This document shows positions 10,650 through 22,670 of a stretch of DNA of 46,470 nucleotides, piece by piece. The notes under the pieces are model-generated. The model was not told the origin of the DNA. It did not search any database and saw only the letters and a program-made list of their open reading frames with translations. The DNA is from Conidiobolus incongruus B7586 (taxonomy: Eukaryota; Entomophthoromycota; Entomophthoromycetes; Entomophthorales; Conidiobolaceae). How positions within the stretch are numbered: position 1 is the first letter of the stretch; every line of letters starts with the position of its first letter. A program made the translations under genes and the position numbers. The DNA lies in the NCBI GenBank assembly GCA_000697335.1, contig JNEM01015859.1, positions 1 to 46,470 on the forward strand, read 5' to 3'.

Positions 10650-12139
10650 ATTTTCAATCAAATATCAGATAGTCTTCAATATTAAATAATCAAAAGAACA
10701 ATAAAACCTCTCTCTGATATATCATTGTATCTTAGATTCTTTCCTTTTTCTCCTTTTTTGCTGTCAATTACATTTGGGATAAATGTTGAGATAATGTAAC
10801 CATAGAATGTATATACTACTCAAACCAAGGGTTACATTTATCATTTGTTGAATAGCAGTTTAAAATACAAAATGTTAATGATTAAGCACTATATAAAATT
10901 TTTCAGGAATGAAACCATGATTCTTTTCTTTTTATACTTCATACATTTCTAATACAACTTCCAGGTAGGGTATCTTCATGTGGGTAGCATAGATTTGAAT
11001 TCTGGTTTCAAATTGGCTAAATTAAGATTTGAGATCAAGATAGCATTCTGAGAACTATTGAAATTATTTTTTGAATGGCAAATTTTTCTTTACCAGTCTG
11101 TATTAAACTTTTCTCTTTGGGTATTGAGAAATTATAAAAGCTATTTGAGACGAGTACATATTCCGAAAATTTGTTAAGTTATATTAAACATATCGAATTA
11201 CCAGAGCTTCTCTGCTGATATACTGAAATGAATAATCGTTTTATAACCTGATATTTGGTATTTGTAATTGTACAAATTTATATCATAATCACCTAATTCA
11301 GTAAAAATAATTTACAGAAAAATTATGTAATCCGCACATACTAATATTCTCACCATTTATTACACTAAATAATAATTTACAATTTAGCGATTTTCTAAAA
11401 ATTTTGGGCAGTCTAAGTCCTAAAGCATAACTCATTCTGGATAAATGAGCTTGCCAAGTTTTTGTCAATACCAAATTCCCTTTTCATTGAATGAAGTAGG
11501 TAGAGATTGTGATACAGTTTTCAGATCAAAGGATTTAATGTTAAATAGAGAGTATCAGGAGTGAGTTTTGTTAGAATTCATTTGAATTAAATCGCCCGAA
11601 ATAATTCGATTGATACAATAATTCTGAAGGATTCGTCAATACAAAAACAGTCCCAAATTGGGTAGAATACACAAGGGAGTTAATTCAAAGCAATGATTCT
11701 CGACCAATTTTTGATGATTTGATATATATTTAATCAAAGTAGAAGGTAATATAAAGTAAGAGAAACTAAGACGATCGGAGTGTATTATAAATGTTGTGAA
11801 TTCATATAAATTTGGAATTTGGTCGAATGTAGCTATATGGAAGAGTCTGTTCATGCTAATGGAAAAAATTATCAAGCTTAGAAATATTTGATATTTTTAA
11901 ACATTAAGATTAATCTAAAATAAAACATGTATATAAATTTGAAGGACATGACAACGTTGCCGAAGTTCTAAACTCACTAGTATATATTAAATTTATACTA
12001 GTAAATTTTACATTTCTCTTTATATTTAACTCTTAACTTCTTTAGGTCTACGACAACTACAATATTTACCACCAGGACTCGAAATTCTTAATTTAAGTTT
12101 AATACATTGTTAATATTGTGTTTTCCTTAGAGAGCTCAT
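10650..12139 (-). pseudogene. Broken copy C of the zinc-motif regulator family
   Basis: The whole length aligns by eye with copies A and B on the minus strand. Exon 1 starts at an ATG at 12139 (MSSLRKTQY) but is stopped at once, and the zinc motif is damaged: the first pair reads CIKL and the second is compressed to CSC, though RRPK follows. Exon 2 keeps a recognisable open part at 11875-11636 with FTTFIIHSDRLSFSYFILPS. Near 11515 about 130 nt present in copy B are missing, removing the GFKF...LVDYMKK part. Many stops follow down to the conserved tail near 10660-10700. It cannot make a full product. A shortened peptide is conceivable but nothing supports it. Confidence 0.85.
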
Positions 12140-12845
12140 GGCGTTATTATAATGACTATTAAGTCTAGAATTAAGATTTATAAGCTATTAGTAGTTGAAA
12201 TTATAAAGAAAAAAAATAATTTTAATTGTTTTAATATTAAATTAGGTATTTATTAACATGTTATTGAGTGTTCCAAATATGTTTTTATAATACACCAACA
12301 CTTGTATCTTTTGGCTTTCAATCAAAGCTTGAATATCTTGAAACAACATAAAGGTTTAATTCTCCAAAATTAAATATATTTGTTATTCGATAAAATACGT
12401 ATAAAATAGAAAATATATGAAGCTATAATGGTATAATAATTTAAATAATAGAAAAATTTATATACTAAATTATGTAGACTATTTTGGCATAATCTAGAAA
12501 TATATTATAATTATAGAGTCTTATTGAAAATAAATAAATCATTATGCTAATAATAATTGTAACAATTTAAGTATATAAAGCTTTTCAATGAATTAATATT
12601 GTCATTTAATATTTATATTGAAACTAAAATCATTAGAATTTTTGTTATCATTTAATACTCATCAAATTTTTATTATTATATTGTAGTATTCAATAATCTA
12701 TTAATATCTATATTTAAAACATATAATGTCTATTCGCTAAATATGTTGATATAAAATAAACCCACTACGCAGCAATCTAAGTTTAATGAACAATAATTAA
12801 ATAAAAATAATAGATGTATTTAACAAGAGCAGTGAATTACATTTT
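12140..12845. other. AT-rich spacer upstream of copy C
   Basis: It contains the former promoter side of the broken copy C. No gene, RNA or repeat terminus was recognised. Confidence 0.35.
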
Positions 12846-13158
12846 TCATTCAGCAATATCTATTTTATTTGTATAAATCAGAGATTCAAATTTTGAGTTA
12901 ATGCATTTTTCAACACTACCATTAACACGATTAGAATCTAAATGCTTAACAAACTGATATAAACCAATTGCTATCTGATCTATTTTATTGAACTCTTTCT
13001 CATCAAGTTTTACATATTTCAAAATATAGTTTTATAATTGCAGTTTGCTAATAGTTAGTATTGATAAAATTTGGTGGAATTTATCGCAAATAAGCTGTAT
13101 TATCAAATAACACAAACTTGGCATATAAATCTTAACTGATATATTTAATGAATTTTGA
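12846..13158 (-). pseudogene. Relic of a gene, C-terminal coding piece
   Basis: The minus strand reads as protein for about 104 codons with a single internal stop: NISVKIYMPSLCYLIIQLIC, then DKFHQILSILTISKLQL, the stop, NYILKYVKLDEKEFNKIDQ, IAIGLYQFVKHLDSNR, VNGSVEKCINSKFESLIY and a final stop at 12846. This run is far too long and too mixed in composition for chance in this AT-rich spacer. The helical, leucine-rich character and the position at a C-terminus would suit the end of another fungal regulator, but the sequence does not match copies A-E and I do not recognise it. Upstream exons were not found. Confidence 0.5.
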
Positions 13159-13988
13159 AAGAGATTTTAAGTAAATAACTTTAATTATACATCACTTAAT
13201 ACGTAATTTAATAAAAATAACCATAATGATATTAATAAGTCATAAGATAATCAAAATATAATAATCTGGGATAAATTTATTAATTAATATACTTTAAAAT
13301 TCAAATACTTTTATTCAAGAATAATATTGGAATTATATTATTGTTTCAATGAAAAGTATAATTACATTATTTCCAATTTTTAAATTGTTACAGTTTGATA
13401 ATAATATTTTTCAATTTTCTAAATATGAATCCAATATATAATGAATATTGATATGGAAAGTCATAAAATCATTAATTCAATATAATTAAAATCAATGACA
13501 CATTTATATTAATCAGATATGATATTTATTTATATAAATCTATAATTATGAACATTAATCTTCACTTCCAATACAAATTCAATTGTTAAATTCAGTTTCA
13601 AGTTTAATTACATATATAAAGTTGATAAAATTTAAATGCTATATAAACAAAATTAATAACAGTATATACAACTTGTAAAATTTTGATTTTATATTCCATT
13701 TTTCTAAGGTTAATTGAATATGTTGTTATTTCAACTACGTCTAGTGTGATTGCTTGATTCTAAAATCTTGATATTTAATTAGTAATTTCTGTGACTGTCA
13801 AATAATAAGTAATAACCCATAAAACTTAACCTCTCAATATAATTTTCATTAAATAATAATTGAATCTGATGAAAAATTTTGTTAATTAATTTTACAATCA
13901 AAATGATAATGATAATTTTATAAATTTATCCGTTAATAATATATACATATTAAACAAATCCCTTATTTAAACATACTTTGTAGATAAA
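13159..13988. other. AT-rich spacer and upstream region of copy D
   Basis: About 0.8 kb precedes copy D. The last 60 bases contain AT-rich TATA-like runs and a pyrimidine patch (AAATCCC near 13955-13961), which may be core-promoter or 5'-leader sequence. No other gene signal was seen. Confidence 0.35.
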
Positions 13989-15704
13989 ATGAATTCTCCA
14001 AATAATATCGTACAATATAAACTCTGTATTAAATGTGAATCTAAAATGGCCAGATTGATAGGTAACTATTGTAATGCTTGTAGACCTAAACGACCTAAGA
14101 AATCTGACAATAAGGAAAAATGTAAAATTTATTATTATAAATTTGAAAAAAATAGAGAGAAATTTAAATCATCAAGAATGTTATTAGATACTTTAAATCC
14201 TGGAATAGGTATATATATTCCAATTCATTTTATAATAACTTATTAATTACATTTTGTAGAGCATTCTCTATGTTTTGAGACTCGTGACACCAATAAAAAG
14301 TTAATAATACATTCTATCAACAAAAGTCAACTCTTCCGCATTGCTACTTGGGACCAATTTCGAAATTTACACGAGTTTACAACGTTTATAATCCACTCCG
14401 ACCAACTCAGTTTTTCCTACTTTATAGTTTCTTGTACCTCCCTAATTCAAACTTTTCCCAAATTTCAACATTTCATAGAGAGTCGAAGTTTGGATTTACC
14501 ATCCCTATGTATAATATCAAAGAATGATTTGTGTTTTCCACTCGCGAGACCTTTACAATTATTATGTCAGCCGAGTTTTTGGGACAATTTAATCGAAATA
14601 TACTTTAAAAATTTTCATCCTGTGTGTCCCTTATTCAGTATTAAATCTTTCAACGTGAAAACTACACCACCATCTCTACTCTTCGCAATATATTACTGTG
14701 GATTCAAATTTGGTAAGGATCATCCTAAAGAATTAGTAGATTATATGAACAAATTAGCTGCGCATAATTTTAAAAAAATTATCCAAACTCCGAGTATATC
14801 AAATTGTCAAGCCCTCGTAGTCTACCTTTCTCATTATCATTTTGAAGGCAATATCTCGCTTGCAAAAACTTGTCAAGCAAATTTAACCAGAATGGGTTAT
14901 GCTTTAGGACTTCATTTAGATTCTCCAAAATTTTCACCAGAAACTCGTTACAACAGGAAATTATTATTTAGTATTATAAAAGCTGTGAATATCAGCATTT
15001 CCGGATCTCACAATTTTGCTCCTAATTATTTGACTGAATTGGGTGATTATAAAATAGGTCTGTATGATCCTAAATGGCAATTGCCAGACGAAAATACGAT
15101 TATTAATTTCAGTACACCCAAAGAAAACTACGTGTACTCGATATGTGTAACGGAAAACAGAAAATTCTCAGATATGTACTCTGATATTTTGAGATTTCCT
15201 TCTTTCGAAAACACCGAAAAGGAATCGTTTAATAGAGATTGGTTAAGGAGACGCTGTCGATTAAAGAATAATTTTGAAAATTGTTTAGAAACTTTTGCTC
15301 AACTTAAGGCCAGATACAGCCAATTTCAATCTAAAATTCAAGTAAACGAAATGATAGTTAAATTGGGTTATCATGGAGCCGTATTAGAACTTTATGAAGT
15401 ACTAAAATATAAACATGATGGTCTCACCTCTGAAGAACATTCCGAAGTTTTACAACACTGTCACCTTTTATTTCAACTCACCACCCAAGCTTTACAAGAA
15501 CACAATCCTTGGTATCAATATTATGCACATATTGTTGGTTTACATTACCTCAATATCTATCCAAAGTGTGATCTTAAACAGAAGCAAGTGATAAAGCAAC
15601 GATTGAGGGATTTAATGCTTTATATCAAGGAGAGATTTTATACTATGTTTAGTTTAAATTATTTAATATTGAAGACTGGTTGGGATTTGATTCATGCTGA
15701 ATAA
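13989..15704 (+). CDS. Zinc-motif fungal-specific transcription factor, copy D
   Basis: The only family member on the plus strand. Exon 1 is 13989-14208, the intron 14209-14259 (51 nt, GTATAT...TTTTGTAG, phase 1), exon 2 is 14260-15704; 554 codons. The zinc motif is at 13-31 (CIKC...YCNAC), followed by RPKRPKK and KIYYYKF. The middle homology region starts at FWDNLIEIYFKNFHPVCPLF. The product is a mosaic: this part resembles copy A, while ETRYNRKLLFSIIKAVNI onward and especially the last 55 codons follow copy B (3 differences in 167 bp). Without splicing, exon 1 would read on to an 85-residue peptide holding only the zinc motif. Regulator role inferred; start chosen because MNSPNN aligns with MNSLSN of copy B. 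Confidence 0.88.
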
Positions 15705-16360
15705 ATTATTTCAATTACATTGAATTTTTTTTATTAATACTTATATTATTTTATTTAATTAAATCCAGTAATATTAATAGAATAATCGAGTGTTTAATAA
15801 TAAAATTAATAGTTATGTATGTATAATTATTTTTATAAATATATAATCAGTATGATTTATATTATGAACCAATTATATTATTTAAATATCGCCTTGTGAC
15901 ATAAGTAAGAATATAACCAAATTATGTTGGTAAATAATAATTTGAACTTTAGCATTTGAATTCGAGTATATATATTTAATATTAACTTTAGATTTAATAC
16001 AATAATTTTGAAAAGTAATAAATACTGAAATTGTAATATATGGATTAATGATAATTAATAATTCATTGTAAAATATTTGATTTATATTTAAATCAAAAAT
16101 ATAAAAGATTATAAAAACTTTTCAAATTATTTTTTGTCCAAATAGTTTAATAATCCTCTAACCTTTTTTTTCTGCCTAAAATATTCATTAATATATATTT
16201 TATAAACTATTATAAATGTATTACAATATTTACTTGAAATTAACTTTATTGATATATTTAAACAAATAAAATATTATTTTGGACTAATTTTTATCAAAAC
16301 ATTATATTCATATAAATTTTAACTATTATCAATATATAAATAATACACTAATCAATAATA
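15705..16360. other. AT-rich spacer downstream of copy D
   Basis: It holds the 3' flank of copy D and the flank of the relic that follows. Nothing else could be supported. Confidence 0.35.
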
Positions 16361-16556
16361 TTAACCATTAGAATTATCCAAGTCTTGCATGGAGTCCAGA
16401 GACCTTAAGATGGTAAGCCATAGCACTAATCCTGGAAAACTAGCTTCATTAATTATTTGATAATGACAGAGTATATTTTTAACAATATTGATAACTTGTT
16501 TAATTTTGACTTGATATTAAGGACATTTGAAAGTGATGCTTAATATTAACAATATA
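16361..16556 (-). pseudogene. Relic of a gene, C-terminal coding piece
   Basis: A clear GC island (16370-16435) inside the spacer reads on the minus strand as QVINIVKNILCHYQIINEAS, then FPGLVLWLTILRSLDSMQD and LDNSNG before a stop at 16361. One stop interrupts the frame upstream, and before it a few more codons (ILLILSITFKCP) look coding. The composition (Trp, Cys, Asp, Met) is protein-like. It does not match copies A-E. The LWLTILRSLD pattern recalls helices near the end of fungal regulators, but that is only a resemblance. A structured RNA was considered and no tRNA or 5S fold fits. Confidence 0.45.
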
Positions 16557-17145
16557 TTCAGTTATTAATAAATATCATATCCTTTATTTTTATAAAAGTT
16601 TCTCAAATTATTTACCCTTTATTAAAAGAATTTTGATGATTTGTTTATTAATCATTATTTGAATCAATAATATGACTGTCTTAGATTACATATCTGTTTT
16701 TATTCTTAATATTTTTTAGCTATTTTTATTATCCATTAAATCTTAAATTCAAAAAACAATATAATTTGATATTACTCAGTTATTATTTTGATAGATTGCA
16801 TATATAAATTATTGATAAAATATTAAATCTTCTTTTTTTTTTTAACAATTTTTATCATTTTATATTTTTTTTTGTAAATCATTTTCTTTTTGAAATTCTT
16901 TGTTTTGCAAATTTTTAAATATTAACATAATAATAAATTCTCTTAATAATTTTCATCATTTATTAAATAAATTAAAAAGATTATAAATTGTTATGTTTTG
17001 TGAATTTGAAGAGTTAAATTCAAATTTCAATTGAATTTCACTTAGCAACTTAGTTAAGACTTTAGGTTTTTAAATATATTAATATATAAAGATAAATTAT
17101 ACTAAATTTTCTTTTAAAATAATTATAATTCAACTAGTCTGCTAA

Positions 17146-17357
17146 TGTCATAAATTAACAATAATTCCTAAAATTCCTATAAATCATAATATAACTCATT
17201 TCTTTATAAATAATTAAATAATATACTATTTTACAAGGTGATGGACTTTAGTATAGTTAGTCTATTGATAAACCTTTCTTTAGTTTCAAATTCCTATATA
17301 ACTTAACTTTACTTAATTAGTCCAATAAATTTAATAATTATTTAGTATATAATAACA
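17146..17357 (+). repeat. 5' LTR of the Ty3/Gypsy fossil
   Basis: It starts TGTCATAAATTAACAATAAT and ends near ATAATAACA. It aligns over about 200 bases with 26642-26852 through shared blocks such as CCTATAAATCATAATATAAC and GTTAGTCTATTGATAAA. The ends are approximate because the second copy is decayed. Confidence 0.65.
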
Positions 17358-18609
17358 ATGAGGTTATTATATTCCTTTTAATTTTTATTTAGTTTTGGTA
17401 TTTTTATTAACTTTGTATCTTATTAGTTCTTGCTTTATGTTTTGGTTTTATCTTATTTTTTATTTTTACCTGTTTTATTTTTTACTTCCTATACCCTTAT
17501 TTAACTTTATTAGTACTATAACCTATAATCATAATTCTCTCAAAGAAAATTATTAATGGTTATGATATAACCACCTAATAACTTTAATTTATTATACTTA
17601 AGGATTTAATTAACAAAGATGATAGTTTAAAAAAACTTTTCTTTAGAATAAATTATTTAAATTAAGTTATATATTTTAAAAATTAGTAAACTAATATTAT
17701 CCTCCTTTTACCCTTTAAAAATTAATTGATTTAAATTATAATAAAACTCTTATTCAAAAAGTCTTCTGTAAAAATCTAAAATAATTTAATAATAAACACT
17801 ATTTATTTTAACCTAATATATATAAATTATTATTTTGAGATTATTTCTAACATTGTTAGTTTAATAAAGGTAATAAAAAAATATCATTATTTTTTATTTA
17901 ATTAATACTATGAGATTAGTAAGATAAACAAAATTAAAATAATATTAGATTATCTTCTAATAAATAGCTTATTAAATATATTATCTTTTTTAATATTCTA
18001 ATATCTTAGTTAAGATTTTTCTTTATTATAATTTTTAATATTCTTAAAATATTTTTGAAACTTATTTATATAAAACAAACTAATTTTGTTAATAATTTTA
18101 TTAATATTATAAACTATATTAAGATTTAATGACTATTTATTCTAAAATATCAATATAATATTATCTTCTTATTAAAACTTAAATTATATATTATTAGCTT
18201 ATTAATATTTTAAATTAATATTATAATTGATAAATTTGAAGATATATATAGTTAAATATTATTAATCAAAAACTTTATATATTTTAATTAATATTTAAAT
18301 TAGATTTTAGATAACCATACATATAATTTAAAAATTACTCTTAAGTTTTATTCTATATAAAATTTTAATCTTAATTATATAAACATTAACTTAACTTATT
18401 AAAAAACATACTTTTTATATTATATAAGATAAAGTATTGAGTTTTAAAATTAAAAATTTCTTGAAAAAACAAAATAAATAATTTTATTATTATTACATAT
18501 TTATAAATTATATTACTAAAGATTATCATTTAAAGAACTTTAAATTTAGTAATTATAATAATAACAAAAATAACAAAATAAACTCAATCTAACTATTGTT
18601 TACTAAATA

Positions 18610-21479
18610 CACTAGCCTATAAAAGTGAGTTATAAAATCAAAATTATTTATGTATTTACTTATATTTTAAACAATTCTTAATTAAATAAACTTAGATTAA
18701 AATATATAATTTATCTATATTAGTTGACTATAACTAACTATATTTGATTATATTTTATTAACTATTAGTTAATATATTAAAACCTAAAATTTAACTAAGA
18801 TGAGTTATAAATTTATAGGTTAATATGCTATAAAGGTATAAATAACAGAGTTGATATATATATTTTTTCTTTTGTTATATTTTATATATTAAAAAACTAT
18901 TTATTTAATTTTTGAAAATTATTATTATAATACTAAAATCTCTCTCTAAAATAATATATTTATATATTAATTAACTTTATAATCAAAATAAATTAACTAA
19001 TGAGATTATTAAAATTAATAATATTAGCTAATTTATTATAATTAAAGTTATTAAGAATAATGCTAAAAAAATATTAAAACTAAAACTTAAATATATTAAG
19101 ATAATAAATAAATATAATGAAAAGTATATTTGTAGATTAGTTAATATAAATAAATATAATATTATTATAAAAATATAATAAGAATTATCAAACTATATAA
19201 GAATATTAGTTAGTATTAATATTATTACTCTATATTTTTCATAATGGGAATTTTTTGTAATTTAAAATAAATAATTATTTTAATATATAATATATAAAAA
19301 TAAATTTATAATATAAATTCAATAGTTTTTTTATTATTAATAACTTTTTGCGATATTTTTAATAAAGATTTAACTCCTAAAAAATAGTTTTTTTATTAAA
19401 AACTAAAATTTGATATTTTATAAACCAATTAAATTTTGTTGTAGAAATTTTCTCTCTTATAAGCTGGTTTTTTAATTATCTAAAGCAATTATAGTTACAT
19501 AGGTTATAATCTAAAGAGTATATTAGATATGGTAGTTTTTTCCAGTTATTTTTAATTAGAAAGTTTTTTACAGCTTTAAATTTATATATTTTATAATTAT
19601 CATGCAAAGTATTAAGTTCTCTCAAATTATATTAACAACACTAATTAGAAATATCTTTTAAAAAAGCAATATAAAATTTATTATAAATTAATTATGTTTT
19701 AAGAATTAAATAAAAGTAGTATATATCATTATAATCTATTACAATAATTAATATTTGCTTATTAATAAAATATTTATTTAAAGAGATTTATAAAGGGGGT
19801 TGATTTAGCTTAATCTAACATTTTAATTTGTGTTTTAAAAAAAACTATATATAAAGCTTTAAAATTCATCAATTATAATTATTTACTATAAAAGTTTAAG
19901 CTTCTAGTAATATTTTAATAAGTTTTGTTTAATAATAACTATTGTAACTTTTTTCTAAGCTTTAGTTAAATTATATGGTACCTATTTTATATTTCTATTT
20001 TTTAATTTGAGTTTAAACTTTAATATATATAAAATACTTATAAAACTAATATTAAAGTTTTTAGATAGTTTTGTAACTAAAATAAAAAGGTGTTTTTCAA
20101 TATATTTTTTCACTCTATTAATAATTAAAAGAGTAATAGTTGAAATTAGTTTTTTAGATTTTAGCAAGTTTTAGATGGTTTCTTTTTTAGCTTTAAAGTA
20201 ATTTACCTAGTAATAAATGGTTGATTTAGATAATATTTTATTACCAAAAGCTACTTGTAAATTTTAAATAATTTTAGAGGGTTTATGGTTAATTTTTACT
20301 GATACTAAAATAAAAAACTTTTGATAATTATAATCTAGTTTAAATATAATCAAATTAAATAACCAATTTTAAAAAGTTAATTTTTTAATCAAAAAAATTA
20401 TTATATATATATATATTTTAAAAATATATAATTTCCTATTAACTTTATATATATATATTTATTTCAAATTAATAATATATTTAAAAAATTAGAAATTAAT
20501 AAATCTCCCATTATTTTAAATTTAAAATAATATTATATAAACTTTATATTAAAATAAATATTACTTACACCTTAAAAAAATACCCCCAATTAAAAAAATA
20601 GCATTATAAAGTTAAATGGGAGTTTAAATACCAATATTAAAGTTAAATTATAATTAATTATGGTAGGATTATTTAGTTTAATGAAATAAAGATATATTTT
20701 AATAGATTTAATAAAAAAGTTAGATATTTTAAAAAAGAAAAAAAATTACTTTATAACTATTATATTATTATAACCTAAAAATACAATAATAGGTTAATTA
20801 TAGTTTAAAAATATATATTATCTTTAGGTATAAAGTATTTTTGTAAAATTAATAAAATAATTAATATAGAGATATATTAAAAAATTTTAAACAATAAATT
20901 AAAAAGAACTATTGAGCAATATAGGTTAAATAAATAAATATTATCTTTTAACAAGATAATACCTTTTATTATATTATAAATATTGCTATTAAATAGCTTA
21001 AAAATAACAAAATAACTATTATAAAATAACTTCCTTAATTATTTAATCTTAACCTAATTGAATATCTTTAAGATCAATTAAAAAAATTAATTAAAGCTTT
21101 TCCTTTAGTAAAAAATTTAAATTAACCTTAAAAATATATTTAAGAATCTTAGAAAAATATTAATCTTGTTTAATATAGAAATAAATTAACTCTATACCCT
21201 ATAATCTTAAAAAAATTAGAAATCCAAAAGATAGATATAATAAATTTTAATTATTCTAATAATATTAAAACCCACAAATTTATAATTACCTTAGATATAC
21301 TTTTAGTTTTAATATATCAATTAATAGTTAATTAAATTTAACTTTATATATTATATTATAAATAAAAAATATATATTAAATATATTATTTAATATAAATT
21401 TATTTAAATTAGAATTGATTAAGATATTAAGAGAAATATTTAAATTTTTAATTTTATGTCTTATTTTTATAGGCTAGTA
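18610..21479 (+). mobile_element. Tc1-type transposon (T2) inside the Ty3/Gypsy fossil, split by a mariner
   Basis: The left terminus is CACTAGCCTATAAAAGTGAG after TA; the right terminus ends AGGCTAGTA before TA. Without the mariner at 19222-20533 the element is about 1.56 kb, equal to the other full T2 copies. The inner repeat motif (AAGATGAGTTATAAATTTAT) lies at about 18798-18817. Transposase remnants run on the plus strand: the N-terminal half before the mariner, then the FCKINK...LNNKLKRTIEQYRLNK part and the C-terminus near 21160-21240. Many stops; inactive. It sits between the gag and protease regions of the retroelement. Confidence 0.8.
19222..20533 (-). mobile_element. mariner transposon (M1) nested inside the T2 element
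   Basis: About 1.31 kb lie between M1 termini: TTATTACTCTATATTTTTCA at the left, and the inverse of ATATTATTTTAAATTTAAAA at the right, flanked by TA. On the minus strand the N-terminal helix-turn-helix zone of the transposase survives as an open piece (20167-19982: STITLLIINRVKKYIEKHLF, then LSKNFNISFISILYILKF). The remainder is stopped throughout. It interrupts the T2 transposase, whose remnants continue on both sides, so it is younger than that T2. Confidence 0.82.
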
Positions 21480-22670
21480 TATATCTTATGTTTTAATAAT
21501 TTACTTCATATTAACCTTTTTTTTTATTATTTACGGTAATATTAGTAACTATGTTATTAATATTATAATAGATATAAGTGCTATTAAATGTTTAATTAAT
21601 AGTATTTTTAGCTAATAAACTTTATTTACTAAAAAATTAGTTTATTATATTTATAATATTAGATGAAAAATTTAAATATTAAATAATAGTTTAGTTAAGT
21701 GTTTTTTATCCTTATCTTTAATATATAATAAAGATATTTTATTAATTAATGTTTTAATTAATTATAATGTTATTTTAAATATAAATTTAATTAAATCATA
21801 TATTTTATTTACTATTAACTAAATTAGTATAGATTTATCCTTTATATTTTATCATAAATTTATCTTTAACACTATTACTCAAAATATTCTTATTATATTA
21901 TAAACTCAAGATAGTTTTAATCTTAATCTTTTTATTAATAATAATTTAACTTTTATTATTAAACTTAATTTTATTATTATATCTTTTAAAATATTTATTT
22001 AATAATTATTTGTTATTAGTTTTATATCTTTTAATATAGTTTTTGTTAATTTAATTATATCTTAAATAAACTCTAATAATTTTAAACTTAACTTTATATC
22101 TTTAGATAACCTATTACATAATATAATAAAATTATATTTAGATATTTTCTAATTTTAAAATATATTTTATTTAAAAAAAATATAGTTTATAAGATTAAAT
22201 TAACTTTTAATTCTATTTTTATTCATTATTTAATTTTTCATATATCTATCAAAAAAAAATAAATCACTAAAAAAACCTTTATCTAATTTTTAAACAAAGG
22301 TTATATTTATTTCTTTATTTCTTTATTTTTTATAAAGATTTTTTGTTTTATTTATTAAAAAGAAAGATAAAGGTTTAAGATATTAAATTAACTTTTATAT
22401 CTTAAACAAAGTAAGTATTAAATATTATATATTATTATTTAACTTTTTAAAACTATATAATTAAATCTTGAGTTGTAAATATTTCATTAAGTTAAATATA
22501 TGTGATAATTACTATAAATAAATATATACCTTGATTTAATTCCTTTAACTATATTTAATACTTATTATAACTATTTTATATTTATTTTTATATTATTAAA
22601 ATTATATAATATTTTTATTATATTTACTTATTTAATGATTATATTTTTTTTGAGACTTAAGATATTTTAG

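Noticed and set aside
13989-14208. GATA-type zinc finger in exon 1
   Set aside because: The spacer between cysteine pairs is 11, not 17-18 residues, and the GATA core residues are absent.
16370-16440. tRNA or 5S RNA in the small GC island
   Set aside because: No cloverleaf, no A/B box pair and no 5S core; the minus-strand protein reading fits better.
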